NCBI GenBank assembly: GCA_004017275.1
Contig: SAKE01000003.1
Coordinates: 266,309 to 330,308 of the forward strand
Reading direction: 5' to 3'
DNA: 64,000 nt
Source: Mesorhizobium sp.
GTDB lineage: Bacteria; Pseudomonadota; Alphaproteobacteria; Rhizobiales; Rhizobiaceae
This document shows, piece after piece, positions 44,421 through 52,586 of the stretch. The notes beneath the pieces were generated by a model. It saw only the letters and a program-made list of their open reading frames with translations, was not told where the DNA came from and searched no databases. Made by a program: the position numbers and the translations under genes. Within the stretch, counting starts at the first letter, position 1, and each line of letters begins with the position of its first letter.

Positions 44421-45098
44421 ATGGCTGCCGAAACTCCGACGAAATCTCCCATACAGCGCCATATGCTGTTCGCGGTATCGGCCTGCTTCGGCGTTTTTGC
44501 GCTCCTCGTGGCGTTGCTGCTGCACGCCTCGCTCGCCTATTCGATCGGCGCCAACGCGTTCTTTGCCACCTACATCATTCTTGTCGTCGCCCAGATGCCA
44601 AAGTTCACCGGCAGATATCTGAGCAAGAATGCGCGCGCCACCGACCAGCCGGTGCTGGTCATCTTCGCCGTGACGCTTGTCGTCGTCGGCGTTGCCACCT
44701 TCTCGCTGTTTCAACTGATCAATCAGAAAGACAGCGCCCATCCCATCGAGCTTGGCTTCGCGCTGCTGTCGATCCCGCTTGGCTGGTTCACCATCCATGC
44801 CATGGCGGCGCTTCATTATGCGCATGTCTACTGGATGGACGGCGATGCGGTCGACGCCGAGACCAAGAAGAAGATTCCGGTCGGCGGACTGCTGTTTCCG
44901 GGCGACAAGCGGCCGGAAGGCTGGGATTTCCTCTACTTCTCAACGGTTATCGGCATGACGGCGCAGACCGCCGACACCAACATTTCGACAACGCATATGC
45001 GTCGTGTCGTGCTTGTCCATTCGATCCTGTCGTTTTTCTTCAACACGGTCATCGTCGCCGCCGCCGTCAATCTCGCCGTCACCCTGGGCGGTTCGTAA
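44421..45098 (+). CDS. DUF1345 family membrane protein
   Basis: The 225-aa protein has about five hydrophobic segments and the DUF1345 signature: WFTIHAMAALHYAHVYW in the middle and WDFLYFSTVIGMTAQTADTNIST near the end. The family is of unknown function; the second segment recalls ion-channel pore regions, a resemblance only. The start at 44421 fits the short hydrophilic N-terminus. It follows yaiI by 28 bp on the same strand. Confidence 0.88.
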   Translation: MAAETPTKSPIQRHMLFAVSACFGVFALLVALLLHASLAYSIGANAFFATYIILVVAQMPKFTGRYLSKNARATDQPVLVIFAVTLVVVGVATFSLFQLINQKDSAHPIELGFALLSIPLGWFTIHAMAALHYAHVYWMDGDAVDAETKKKIPVGGLLFPGDKRPEGWDFLYFSTVIGMTAQTADTNISTTHMRRVVLVHSILSFFFNTVIVAAAVNLAVTLGGS

Positions 45099-45196
45099 AC
45101 AAATCCGTGATCGGATGAAACATCGGTTGGGATCGCGACGTATCAGGAGGACAATGAACGCGCGGGCCACGCCGCGAGGCCGGGAGTCGAAACACG

Positions 45197-46078
45197 ATGG
45201 AATCCGTTGCCAGAAGCCAATCCGCCGCCGATCCAGGCGCTTCGGCGTCGAACGACAAGACGCTGATCTATCGCCAGTCGCGCTGGACGCGGCTGACGCA
45301 TTGGCTCTGGGCCATCTCGCTGTTCTTCATGCTGCTGTCCGGCCTGCAGATCTTTAACGCCCGTCCGCAGCTCTATATCGGCAAAGAGTCGGGCTTCGAC
45401 TACAACAACACCATCTTCGCCATCGGCGCGGAAAATACCGACACCGGGCCACGTGGCTACACCGAGATCTTCGGGCGTCGCTTCGACACCACAGGCGTGC
45501 TCGGTTGGTCGGGGCCGGCAGGCCAAGAGACGTCCCGCGCCTTTCCCTCCTGGGCCACGATCCCGTCCTATTATGACCTCGGCACCGCGCGCGTCATCCA
45601 TTTCTTCTTTGCTTGGATACTGACCACGACCTTGATCGTGTGGCTGGTCGCCAGCACTGTGAACGGTCATCTGCGCCGCGATCTCGCGCCACGCCTCGAC
45701 GATCTCAAGCGGCTGCCGCAGGACATCATCGCCCACGCCAGGCTCAAATTCCACCACACGCGGGAATACAACACGCTGCAGAAGATGGCCTATGGCGGCG
45801 TGCTGTTCGTGCTGTTGCCGCTGATGATCATCACCGGCCTGGCGATGTCGCCAAGCATGAATTCGGTGCTGCCGTTCCTCAACGACCTGCTCGGTGGCCG
45901 GCAGACGGCACGCACGATCCATTTCACCGTCATGGTGCTGCTGGTCGCCTTCTTCATCGTCCATATCCTGATGATCCTCGCCGCCGGCCCGATCAACGAA
46001 TTGCGTTCCATCATCACCGGCTGGTACCGCACCGATCCTCCCGCGCAGGACGACAAAAACGTCGAGAGGAGTGCCTGA
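45197..46078 (+). CDS. Cytochrome b561-type membrane subunit
   Basis: The 293-aa protein is a di-heme b-type cytochrome anchor (Ni-hydrogenase/b561 type) that should pass electrons between quinones and the downstream molybdoenzyme. Candidate heme histidines lie in helices: RLTHWLWAISLFF, RVIHFFFAWILTT, and RTIHFTVMVLLVAFFIVHILM. A periplasmic insertion of about 75 residues follows helix 1. GGGAG lies ten bases upstream of the ATG. The molybdopterin protein starts one base after the stop, so both are made together. Confidence 0.88.
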   Translation: MESVARSQSAADPGASASNDKTLIYRQSRWTRLTHWLWAISLFFMLLSGLQIFNARPQLYIGKESGFDYNNTIFAIGAENTDTGPRGYTEIFGRRFDTTGVLGWSGPAGQETSRAFPSWATIPSYYDLGTARVIHFFFAWILTTTLIVWLVASTVNGHLRRDLAPRLDDLKRLPQDIIAHARLKFHHTREYNTLQKMAYGGVLFVLLPLMIITGLAMSPSMNSVLPFLNDLLGGRQTARTIHFTVMVLLVAFFIVHILMILAAGPINELRSIITGWYRTDPPAQDDKNVERSA

Positions 46079-46079
46079 C

Positions 46080-46871
46080 ATGGCGAAATTCCAGATCAGC
46101 CGCCGCAAATTCTTGACCGGTGCCAGCCTCGGCGCCTCCGGCATCATGCTGTCAGGCTGCGACGCCTTCGACAGCCAGCTAAGCGTCGGCAGCAGCCTGC
46201 GCAGTTTCCTTGAAAACGCCAATGGCCTGACCTACCGGACACAGCGCCTGCTTGCCGGCCGCGACGCGCTGGCGCCGGAATTCACCGAGGCCGATATCCG
46301 CCAGCCGCAGCGGCCGAACGGTGTCACCGCTCCCGACGACGACACCTACAAAGGCCTGCTCGCCAACAACTTCGCCGACTGGCGGCTGGAGGTTTCAGGG
46401 CTGGTCGAGAAGCCATTGTCGCTGACCCGCGAGCAGCTCCAGAACATGCCGAGCCGCACCCAGATCACCCGCCATGACTGCGTCGAAGGCTGGAGCTGCA
46501 TCGCCAAATGGACCGGCACGCCGCTGTCGCTGGTGCTGGACCAGGCAGTGGTCAAGCCGCAGGCGCGCTACGTCATGTTCCATTGCCTCGACACGATCGA
46601 TCGCAGCCTGTCCGGCGACATCAAATATTACGGCAGCATCGACCTGATCGATGCCCGTCACCCGCAGACGATCCTTGCCTATGGCCTGAATGGCAAGCCA
46701 CTGCCGGTCGAGAACGGCGCCCCGCTGCGCGTCCGCGTCGAGCGCCAGCTCGGCTACAAGATGCCGAAATATCTCTACAAAATCGAACTGGTCGACGGCT
46801 TCGCCACTGTCGGCGGCGGCCGCGGCGGCTATTGGGAAGACAATGGCTACGACTGGTATGGCGGAATCTAA
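46080..46871 (+). CDS. Tat-exported molybdopterin-dependent oxidoreductase (SuoX/MsrP fold)
   Basis: The 263-aa product begins with a twin-arginine signal (SRRKFLTGASLGASG) followed by SGC, so it may also be lipidated in the periplasm. The sulfite-oxidase-type fold is seen in WRLEVSGLVEKPLSLTREQL and in the cofactor cysteine of TRHDCVEGWSCIAKWTG, with NGKPLPVENGAPLRV later. Relatives include MsrP (protein methionine sulfoxide reductase) and sulfite dehydrogenases. The substrate cannot be told, but coupling to the b561 subunit one base upstream supports a membrane-linked redox pair analogous to MsrP-MsrQ. Confidence 0.9.
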   Translation: MAKFQISRRKFLTGASLGASGIMLSGCDAFDSQLSVGSSLRSFLENANGLTYRTQRLLAGRDALAPEFTEADIRQPQRPNGVTAPDDDTYKGLLANNFADWRLEVSGLVEKPLSLTREQLQNMPSRTQITRHDCVEGWSCIAKWTGTPLSLVLDQAVVKPQARYVMFHCLDTIDRSLSGDIKYYGSIDLIDARHPQTILAYGLNGKPLPVENGAPLRVRVERQLGYKMPKYLYKIELVDGFATVGGGRGGYWEDNGYDWYGGI

Positions 46872-46910
46872 CCGGACCCCGCAAATGCCGCGGCTCTAGA
46901 GATGGCTAGC

Positions 46911-47705
46911 CTACAGTGAGCGGCGAAACAGCTCGCCTTTTCCGCCAATCTGCTCGCCGATCCCGCCGAGCCGCAGCATATGCCAGGCAAGTGCATGATT
47001 GCTCGAGGTGACCGGTTTCTTCAGCTCTTCCTCGACCTCCTCGATGATCCTAGCAACGCGCATGCTGGTGCAGGAAACGAACACGGCCTCACAGTCGCTC
47101 GACGCGCCGATTTCCAAAATGGCCTGCTTGACCGATGCTGGCGTGATGCGTGCAACGACATTGTCGTCCGCCTCCGTGAAGGAGCCCATCACCGGAATAT
47201 CCATCCCCCGCGCCATCAGTGATGCGCGCAGGGAATGATTGATTTTCGCCAGGTAAGGGGTGAGCAGCGCGATCCGCGAGACTCCCAGGGCCTTCAGCGC
47301 CGCCCGCGCCGCCGTCACCGGGTTGGTCACCTGTACGCCCGGCAGCACCTCGTGAACACGCGCGGCAACCTTGTCCTCGCCGATGACAAGTGCTCCCGAC
47401 GTGCAGGCAAAGCCGATCACATCGAACTTGACGTCGGGCAAAAGGCCGACCGTTCCTGGGATCACTGCCGACATCTTCATCAGGTTTTCCGGCGTGATCT
47501 CCACATCGCTGTAAAGACGGGCCTCGTACAGCGCGATGTCGCGCGCAGGCAGCGCATAGCGGAATTCATCCTCGATGGTCTGGTCGGTCCGCAGCACGAG
47601 CAGGCCGAGATTGGCACGAGTGCCGATACCGTCATCGGTCTTGAAGGGAATGTGTTCCTTGTCGAGGACAAGCGTGTCGTCGGCGCGGATAATCGGGGTG
47701 TCCAA
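46911..47705 (-). CDS. Asp/Glu racemase-superfamily enzyme (maleate isomerase/arylmalonate decarboxylase type)
   Basis: The 264-aa product has the two catalytic-cysteine contexts of the superfamily: VIGFACTSGALVIGEDK (about residue 100) and AVFVSCTSMRVARIIEEVE (about residue 205). Flanking family segments are GVSRIALLTPYLAKINHSLR and SSNHALAWHMLRLGG. Members include maleate cis-trans isomerase, arylmalonate decarboxylase and amino-acid/hydantoin racemases. Divergent pairing with dadA suggests an amino-acid-related substrate, for example a racemisation feeding a D-amino acid oxidation, but this is inference. A 21-bp operator copy lies 28 bp upstream of the start. Confidence 0.85.
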   Translation of the reverse strand: MDTPIIRADDTLVLDKEHIPFKTDDGIGTRANLGLLVLRTDQTIEDEFRYALPARDIALYEARLYSDVEITPENLMKMSAVIPGTVGLLPDVKFDVIGFACTSGALVIGEDKVAARVHEVLPGVQVTNPVTAARAALKALGVSRIALLTPYLAKINHSLRASLMARGMDIPVMGSFTEADDNVVARITPASVKQAILEIGASSDCEAVFVSCTSMRVARIIEEVEEELKKPVTSSNHALAWHMLRLGGIGEQIGGKGELFRRSL

Positions 47706-47732
47706 GGTGCGTCCCCTTCCTGATGTCAGTCC

Positions 47733-47753
47733 GAATTGTCGACAATAGAAACG
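47733..47753. promoter_or_regulatory. GntR-type operator, copy 1 (ATTGTCGACAAT core)
   Basis: A 21-bp sequence with the perfect 12-bp palindrome ATTGTCGACAAT and an asymmetric AGAAACG tail lies 28 bp upstream of the racemase-like gene. An identical copy lies 154 bp away. TTGTnnACAA-type palindromes are typical sites of FCD-type GntR regulators, one of which is encoded at 49216-49944. Confidence 0.75.
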
Positions 47754-47886
47754 GCAACATTGCCGTACCTGTCAAGAGCTCTGTGCGGGTTATAGAAGCC
47801 GAGAAACGGCCAAATCATGTGTCTGTTCGGGTCGCTTGTCAGCCGTCGGCCCATATGCCGTTGACAAGGATCGGCGTCTTCCTATT

Positions 47887-47907
47887 GAATTGTCGACAAT
47901 AGAAACG
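47887..47907. promoter_or_regulatory. GntR-type operator, copy 2 (ATTGTCGACAAT core)
   Basis: This is a second exact copy of the 21-bp site in the same orientation, ending 19 bp before the dadA start codon. Its position next to the ribosome site fits repression of dadA. The pair of sites brackets the divergent promoter region. Confidence 0.75.
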
Positions 47908-47926
47908 ACAGCCATTCGGGACAGCG

Positions 47927-49207
47927 ATGCGCATATTGATCTTGGGCGGAGGCGTTGTCGGGATCACCACAGCCTATCAGCTGCAAAAGGACGGCCACAC
48001 TGTCACAGTTCTTGAGCAGGCACCGCAGGTGGCCGAGGGCGCGAGCTGGGCAAATGCCGGCATGATCGCGCCTGGCCACTCCTTCGTCTGGTCATCGCCG
48101 GCCGCGCCAAAAATCCTGCTGAAGTCGCTTTTCCTGAAAGACCAGGCGCTTCGTTTCAAACTTTCCGCCGACCCGCATCTCTACACCTGGTCGCTGCGCT
48201 TTCTCCGGGAATGCACGGCCGCCAAGGCGCGTCGCAACACCCTGCTCAAGCATCGGCTTGCGGTCCATTCCCAATCGGTCCTTCAGGCGGTCGTCAGGGA
48301 GGAAGCGATCCGGTACGACAGGACGTCGGCCGGCATTCTTTACTTCCACCGCAGCCGTCAGGCGCTCGACAAGGGCGTCGCCAACATGCGCCTGCTGGAA
48401 GCCGACGGCCAGGAGATCCGCATTGTCGACGCGCAGGAAATCGTTGCCCAAGAGCCGGCGCTGGCTTCGTCGCGCGACAGCATTGCCGGCGGCATAGTGT
48501 GTCCAACCGACGAAACCGGCGATGCCGCCAAGTTCACGCGCGCGCTGGCGGCAATCGTCGTGTCGAGGGGCGGCAAGATCCTGACAGGCACCAAGGTCGT
48601 CGGGATGGAACGCAGGAACGACGCAATCACCCGGGTCGTCACCGAGAAGGGAGAGTTTCTGGCCGACACCTACGTTCTGTGTCTGGGCGCCGAGAGCCCG
48701 ATCCTCGCCCGCAAGGTCGGCCTTGGTCTGCCGATCTATCCGGTCAAGGGATATTCCCTGACCATTCCCATCGTCGACCAGGCCCTGGCCCCAAAGCTTC
48801 CCGTTATCGATGAGCACAATCTCGTTGCCATCACGCCGATGGGCGATCGCCTCCGCGTCACCGCCACCGCAGAGTTCGCGGGCTACGATCGCAGCCACAA
48901 GCCTTCGGATTTCGCCTTCATGAAGCGCGTTACGCAGGAGCTGTTCCCGCACGGTATCGCCTATGATCGCGCCGAGATGCGGGCCTGCCTGAGACCAATG
49001 ACGCCCGACAATCTGCCGGTCCTCGGCCTGCGCAACATCAAAAACCTCTGGCTGAACACCGGCCACGGTCATATCGGCTGGACCATGGCGCATGGATCGG
49101 CCAGCATCGTCGCCGATCTGATCGCCGGCCGGACCGCGCCGATTGCCCTCGACGGTATCCTTCCCACACAGACGCGGTTCGCCGAACCGAGCACTGCACA
49201 GGCTTGA
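47927..49207 (+). CDS. dadA: D-amino acid dehydrogenase-type FAD oxidoreductase (DadA family)
   Basis: DadA oxidatively deaminates D-amino acids and feeds electrons to the respiratory chain. The 426-aa product has the FAD fold MRILILGGGVVGITTAYQLQ, EGASWANAGMIAPGHSF after it, a CPTDETGDAAKFTRAL segment, YPVKGYSLTIPI, and the C-terminal FAD motif LWLNTGHGHIGWTMAHGS. The start at 47927 lies 20 bp after operator copy 2. The gntR gene begins directly after the stop. Context suggests catabolism of one particular D-amino acid or imino acid; other DAO-family substrates are possible. Confidence 0.9.
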   Translation: MRILILGGGVVGITTAYQLQKDGHTVTVLEQAPQVAEGASWANAGMIAPGHSFVWSSPAAPKILLKSLFLKDQALRFKLSADPHLYTWSLRFLRECTAAKARRNTLLKHRLAVHSQSVLQAVVREEAIRYDRTSAGILYFHRSRQALDKGVANMRLLEADGQEIRIVDAQEIVAQEPALASSRDSIAGGIVCPTDETGDAAKFTRALAAIVVSRGGKILTGTKVVGMERRNDAITRVVTEKGEFLADTYVLCLGAESPILARKVGLGLPIYPVKGYSLTIPIVDQALAPKLPVIDEHNLVAITPMGDRLRVTATAEFAGYDRSHKPSDFAFMKRVTQELFPHGIAYDRAEMRACLRPMTPDNLPVLGLRNIKNLWLNTGHGHIGWTMAHGSASIVADLIAGRTAPIALDGILPTQTRFAEPSTAQA

Positions 49208-49215
49208 CTGACGCC

Positions 49216-49944
49216 ATGCTCCGACCGACCAGGCAAAGCAACCGGGACAACAGCGCGGCGTTGGCATCCAAGCCGATCAAGACCGGCCCGCGTGTCTATG
49301 AAGAGATCCGCCGGATGGCGATGGACTATCGCTTCAAACCGAACGAACGCATCAACGAAGTGGCGCTTGCCGCAAGGCTGAATGTCAGCCGCAGCCCGAT
49401 CCGGGAGGCGCTTCAGCGGCTGGTCACGGAGGAACTCATCACCTTCCAGACCAATCGAGGTTTCTTTTGCCGTGGCTTCGATGTCGACGAGGTCGTCAAT
49501 CTTTCCGACGTGCGGGCCGTGCTCGAGGAGCGCTCCGTCAGGCTGGCAATCCAGCGCGCGACACATGAGGAGCTCGCCGCGCTCGTCGACTGGTGGACGC
49601 TCACCATGGCGCGCGCCGACTCATTTTCCAGCGCCGAGCTGACCGCCAGGGACGAGGAATTCCACATCCGTATCGCCAGGCTATCAGGCAATCCAGAACT
49701 GGTGCGCATGCTCGAAGGCATCAACACGCGCATCCATTTCGTCCGCAAGATCGAAGTGGAGAAGCACCGGCGACTGTCGACGACCTACACCGAACACAGC
49801 GAAATCGCCCAGGCGATGGTAGCCCGCGATGCCGACAGAGCCGCCAGGCTCATGCATGACCATATCGACATCAGTGTCGCCGATGCCATGTCGACCGTTC
49901 GGGAAGGCCTCGCCCGGATATACATCGACGTCGACCAGATTTGA
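49216..49944 (+). CDS. GntR-family (FCD) regulator of the racemase/dadA locus
   Basis: The 242-aa protein has a winged HTH (NEVALAARLNVSRSPIREALQRLV, then ITFQTNRGFFCRGF) and an FCD effector domain (ARDEEFHIRIARLSGNPELVRMLEG, TYTEHSEIAQAMVARDADRAARLMHDHI). The histidines in the latter fit metal-linked ligand binding. It is directly downstream of dadA and is the obvious candidate to bind the twin ATTGTCGACAAT sites. A TTG at 49204 overlapping the dadA stop is an alternative start; I use the ATG at 49216. Confidence 0.9.
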   Translation: MLRPTRQSNRDNSAALASKPIKTGPRVYEEIRRMAMDYRFKPNERINEVALAARLNVSRSPIREALQRLVTEELITFQTNRGFFCRGFDVDEVVNLSDVRAVLEERSVRLAIQRATHEELAALVDWWTLTMARADSFSSAELTARDEEFHIRIARLSGNPELVRMLEGINTRIHFVRKIEVEKHRRLSTTYTEHSEIAQAMVARDADRAARLMHDHIDISVADAMSTVREGLARIYIDVDQI

Positions 49945-49963
49945 TCGGGCAACCCTTTGCTGT

Positions 49964-50965
49964 TCAAGCAACCTTGTCGAGCAGCGGCCTCAGCGCCGGG
50001 TGGATTTCCGGCGAAGCGTGCTTGATCAGCGTCAGCAGCGCGCGTTCGTTCTCGTAGAGAGGCCGGTCCGCCCCGATATGCTTGATCAGCCAGCCGGCTT
50101 CGCCGGCATCGATCGTCTCGGCGCGGCGAGCCAGGGCCTCGGCCGCCCTGTTCTTGGCTTCCCACTCGGCCTCGATGTCATCGGGGGACCGATAGGCTTC
50201 CATGATACCGGCAAGGCCGCCGGAGATCATGCGGCTGAAGAAGCCACCGATTTCCGGATCGGCGTGTTCAAGGAAGGCATCATGGCGCAGCGCCACATCG
50301 CGCGTCGGCGCTTCATAGCCGGCCGAGCACATGACGAAATTGGCGATCGCCTTGACGAACAGATCGTTCCAGGACGGATCGTTGTTGGCCTGGGCAGTTC
50401 GTTCGTTGATCTTGAACAGCACCTCGGCCTCGGCGCGCGTAATGGCGATGTTGCCGTCGCCGCCATGGGCATGGAGGATACGGCGCAGCAGCTCGACCTC
50501 GGCCTTGGCGATCAGCCCGGGAACCAGCGCACCGCCGTGCATCAGCGGCCCCTTGCCGTCGACGACGGCATGGGCGACCTGGTGCAGCGCATAGACGCAA
50601 AGCTGGCCCGGCGACGATCTCGCCTCTTCCAGCACGTGGACCAGCAATTCGAGCTCGGTCCGGCTGTCGACCATGCCGTCACGCGAGATCGTGCGGATCA
50701 GCCAGTCGGCATTGTCCTGCGAGATGTAGCCTGACGGCTTTTCCTGATGAACGATGTAGTCGGTGACCGCCTCGATAAAGAAAGGCGGCCATTCCCGGCA
50801 TTTGTCCTTCGCCGTGGCGTCGAGCGCGAACAGCGCCTCGGCCTCGCCGCGCGTCACCACGCCATCGCCGAACACCTCATGGCGCAACATCACCACGTCC
50901 GCCGCGGCGATGTGGCTTTTCGAGGTCAGCCCCGCCACCGGCGCGCTCATGATCAATTCGCCCAT
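49964..50965 (-). CDS. Internally duplicated cytoplasmic protein of unknown function
   Basis: The 333-aa protein is built from two related halves. One module reads GDGVVTRGEAEALFALD (about residues 34-50) and recurs as GNIAITRAEAEVLFKIN (about 171-187), each followed by an acidic/aromatic helix (FFIEAVTDYIV; LFVKAIANFVM). A second module, ISQDNADWLIRTISRDG, recurs as IDAGEAGWLIKHIGADR near the end. No signal peptide or membrane segment is visible. The layout recalls TerB-like helical proteins, but I cannot assign a family. GGGGA lies six bases before the ATG at 50965. It is convergent with the gntR gene and divergent from the gcv operon. Confidence 0.8.
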   Translation of the reverse strand: MGELIMSAPVAGLTSKSHIAAADVVMLRHEVFGDGVVTRGEAEALFALDATAKDKCREWPPFFIEAVTDYIVHQEKPSGYISQDNADWLIRTISRDGMVDSRTELELLVHVLEEARSSPGQLCVYALHQVAHAVVDGKGPLMHGGALVPGLIAKAEVELLRRILHAHGGDGNIAITRAEAEVLFKINERTAQANNDPSWNDLFVKAIANFVMCSAGYEAPTRDVALRHDAFLEHADPEIGGFFSRMISGGLAGIMEAYRSPDDIEAEWEAKNRAAEALARRAETIDAGEAGWLIKHIGADRPLYENERALLTLIKHASPEIHPALRPLLDKVA

Positions 50966-51080
50966 TTGTCGTCCCCGTCGCCGCCAGCAAGCGCCGGCCC
51001 CAAAGCGTCATACCCGCCAACATATCAGCAGTGTCTTGAAAAACCGGCAAACGGCGTGGTTAGCGAAGACTTGTCAGCCA

Positions 51081-51170
51081 ATGCATGTCGCCCAAAATGT
51101 GCTGCGGCTTTGGGAGAACGTGACGCATCAAAGCAGAGGGCCAAAGCGCAGCGCGCGTGCGACGCTTTTT
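51081..51170. repeat. Degenerate copy of a rhizobial intergenic repeat
   Basis: ATGCATGTCGCCCAAAA near 51081 and the weaker complement TTTGGGAGAACGTGACGCAT near 51110-51127 form an imperfect hairpin. It is followed by an AAAGCGCAGCGCGC segment. The order matches a repeat I know from Mesorhizobium-like intergenic regions. It lies between the duplicated protein gene and the riboswitch. Confidence 0.5.
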
Positions 51171-51225
51171 AGATGTCGCTGACAGGTGACAAGCCGTCGC
51201 GCACAAGCTATGGATGGCGCGTCGA

Positions 51226-51244
51226 GGACTCAGGGTCTGAGTCC
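51226..51244 (+). other. 8-bp perfect hairpin just before the glycine riboswitch
   Basis: GGACTCAG (51226-51233) and CTGAGTCC (51237-51244) pair exactly around GGT. It may belong to the riboswitch leader, which in tandem glycine aptamers takes part in a kink-turn with the linker, or be a separate regulatory site. Confidence 0.5.
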
Positions 51245-51249
51245 TACCT

Positions 51250-51430
51250 GTTTGCGGGAGAGAACAGCGAGAGCTGTCGCCGAAGGGGAAATCGCCCGAA
51301 ATCTCTCAGGCAAAAGAACCGTAGACGGGAAAGACACTCTGGAAAGTCGGGGCTTGCCCCCGCGCCGAAGGTGTAAGCGCCGCTGACAGAGTTCCGGCTG
51401 CGCGAGTCTCTCAGGCTTCAGACAGAGGGG
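51250..51430 (+). ncRNA. Tandem glycine riboswitch controlling gcvTHP
   Basis: Two glycine aptamers lie in series. Aptamer I (about 51250-51332) has GGGAGAG, CGCCGAAGGGG and ATCTCTCAGGCAAAAGAACC. Aptamer II (about 51334-51430) has ACTCTGGA, CGCCGAAGGTGTAAGC and GTCTCTCAGGCTTCAGACAG. These match the family consensus in order and spacing. A GGTCGC/GCGACC hairpin (51439-51455) follows as the likely expression platform, ahead of GGAG and the gcvT start at 51481. Glycine binding is expected to switch on the cleavage operon. Confidence 0.95.
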
Positions 51431-51438
51431 CACGGACA

Positions 51439-51455
51439 GGTCGCCATTCGCGACC
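51439..51455 (+). promoter_or_regulatory. Expression-platform hairpin of the glycine riboswitch
   Basis: GGTCGC (51439-51444) pairs with GCGACC (51450-51455) around CATTC. It sits between aptamer II and the gcvT ribosome site (GGAG at 51472-51475). With no T-run after it, translational rather than terminator control is more likely. Confidence 0.5.
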
Positions 51456-51480
51456 GATTGCGTGCGACTCTGGAGACGAC

Positions 51481-52581
51481 ATGACGGGCAACGACACAAG
51501 ACACCTTCCCCTCGAAGATATCCATGTAGCCGCCGGCGCGCGTTTTGGCGCCTTTGCCGGCTGGTCGATGCCGCTGACCTATCCGGCCGGCGTCATGAAA
51601 GAACATCTTCACACCCGCGAACAGGCCGGCCTGTTCGACATCTCGCATATGAAACTGTTCGAGGTCAGCGGCCCGGAAGCGGTGTCGCTGCTCAACCGCG
51701 CCTGCCCGCTGGATGCCGGCGCGCTCGACATCTCGCAATCCAAATTGTCCTTTTTCCTCAATGAGGCCGGCGGCATTCTGGACGATCTGATCGTCACCAG
51801 GCTTGGCGATAGCAGGTTCATGGTCGTTGCCAATGCCGGCAACGCCGTCGCCGACGAAAAGCATTTGCGTGCGCTTGCCGCGGATTTCGACGCCAGGGTC
51901 GAGCCGCTCGACCGCGTCTTCCTCGCCATCCAGGGTCCGGAGGCCTGGGCTGCTCTTTCCCGTGCCGGCATCGAGACCGGCTCGCTGCTGTTCATGCATG
52001 GTGTCGAACCGCGCAACAACTGGTTCATGAGCCGCTCCGGCTATACCGGCGAAGACGGTTTCGAGATCGGCCTGCCGGAGGCCGATGCGCGCGACCTCGT
52101 CGCGAAGCTGCTCGGCGATGAACGCGTGCTGTGGATCGGGCTCGCCGCCCGCGACAGCCTGCGGCTCGAAGCAGGCCTGTGCCTGCATGGCCAGGACATC
52201 ACGCCGGAAACCGACCCGGCCAGCGCCGGTCTGATGTGGGCGATCCCGAAGGACATCCGCGCTTCCGGCGCTTTCATCGGCGCCGATGCGCTACGCGCAG
52301 CCGTGGAACGGGGACCTGCGCAAAAGCGGGTTGGGCTGAAGCCGGAAGGCCGCCAGCCGGTGCGCGGCGGTGCCGCGCTCTTCGACGCCGACGGCAATCC
52401 GGCCGGCCATGTCACATCGGGCGGCTTCGGCCCTTCGGCCGGCCATCCGGTCGCCATGGGCTATGTCGTGACGCCATTGGCCAAGTCCGGAACACGGGTC
52501 TTCGCCGATGTCCGCGGCACGAAAATCCCAGTCGATATCAGCTCCCTGCCCTTCACACCGCATCGCTACCGCAAAGGATGA
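51481..52581 (+). CDS. gcvT: Glycine cleavage system T protein (aminomethyltransferase)
   Basis: GcvT releases ammonia from the aminomethyl-lipoyl group of GcvH and passes the one-carbon unit to tetrahydrofolate. The 366-aa product shows the family's [26 protein letters not shown] start, [19 protein letters not shown], the folate-site region [16 protein letters not shown], and [20 protein letters not shown]. Length is standard. GGAG lies five bases before the ATG, downstream of the glycine riboswitch. gcvH begins five bases after the stop. Confidence 0.97.
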   Translation: MTGNDTRHLPLEDIHVAAGARFGAFAGWSMPLTYPAGVMKEHLHTREQAGLFDISHMKLFEVSGPEAVSLLNRACPLDAGALDISQSKLSFFLNEAGGILDDLIVTRLGDSRFMVVANAGNAVADEKHLRALAADFDARVEPLDRVFLAIQGPEAWAALSRAGIETGSLLFMHGVEPRNNWFMSRSGYTGEDGFEIGLPEADARDLVAKLLGDERVLWIGLAARDSLRLEAGLCLHGQDITPETDPASAGLMWAIPKDIRASGAFIGADALRAAVERGPAQKRVGLKPEGRQPVRGGAALFDADGNPAGHVTSGGFGPSAGHPVAMGYVVTPLAKSGTRVFADVRGTKIPVDISSLPFTPHRYRKG

Positions 52582-52586
52582 TTTCC

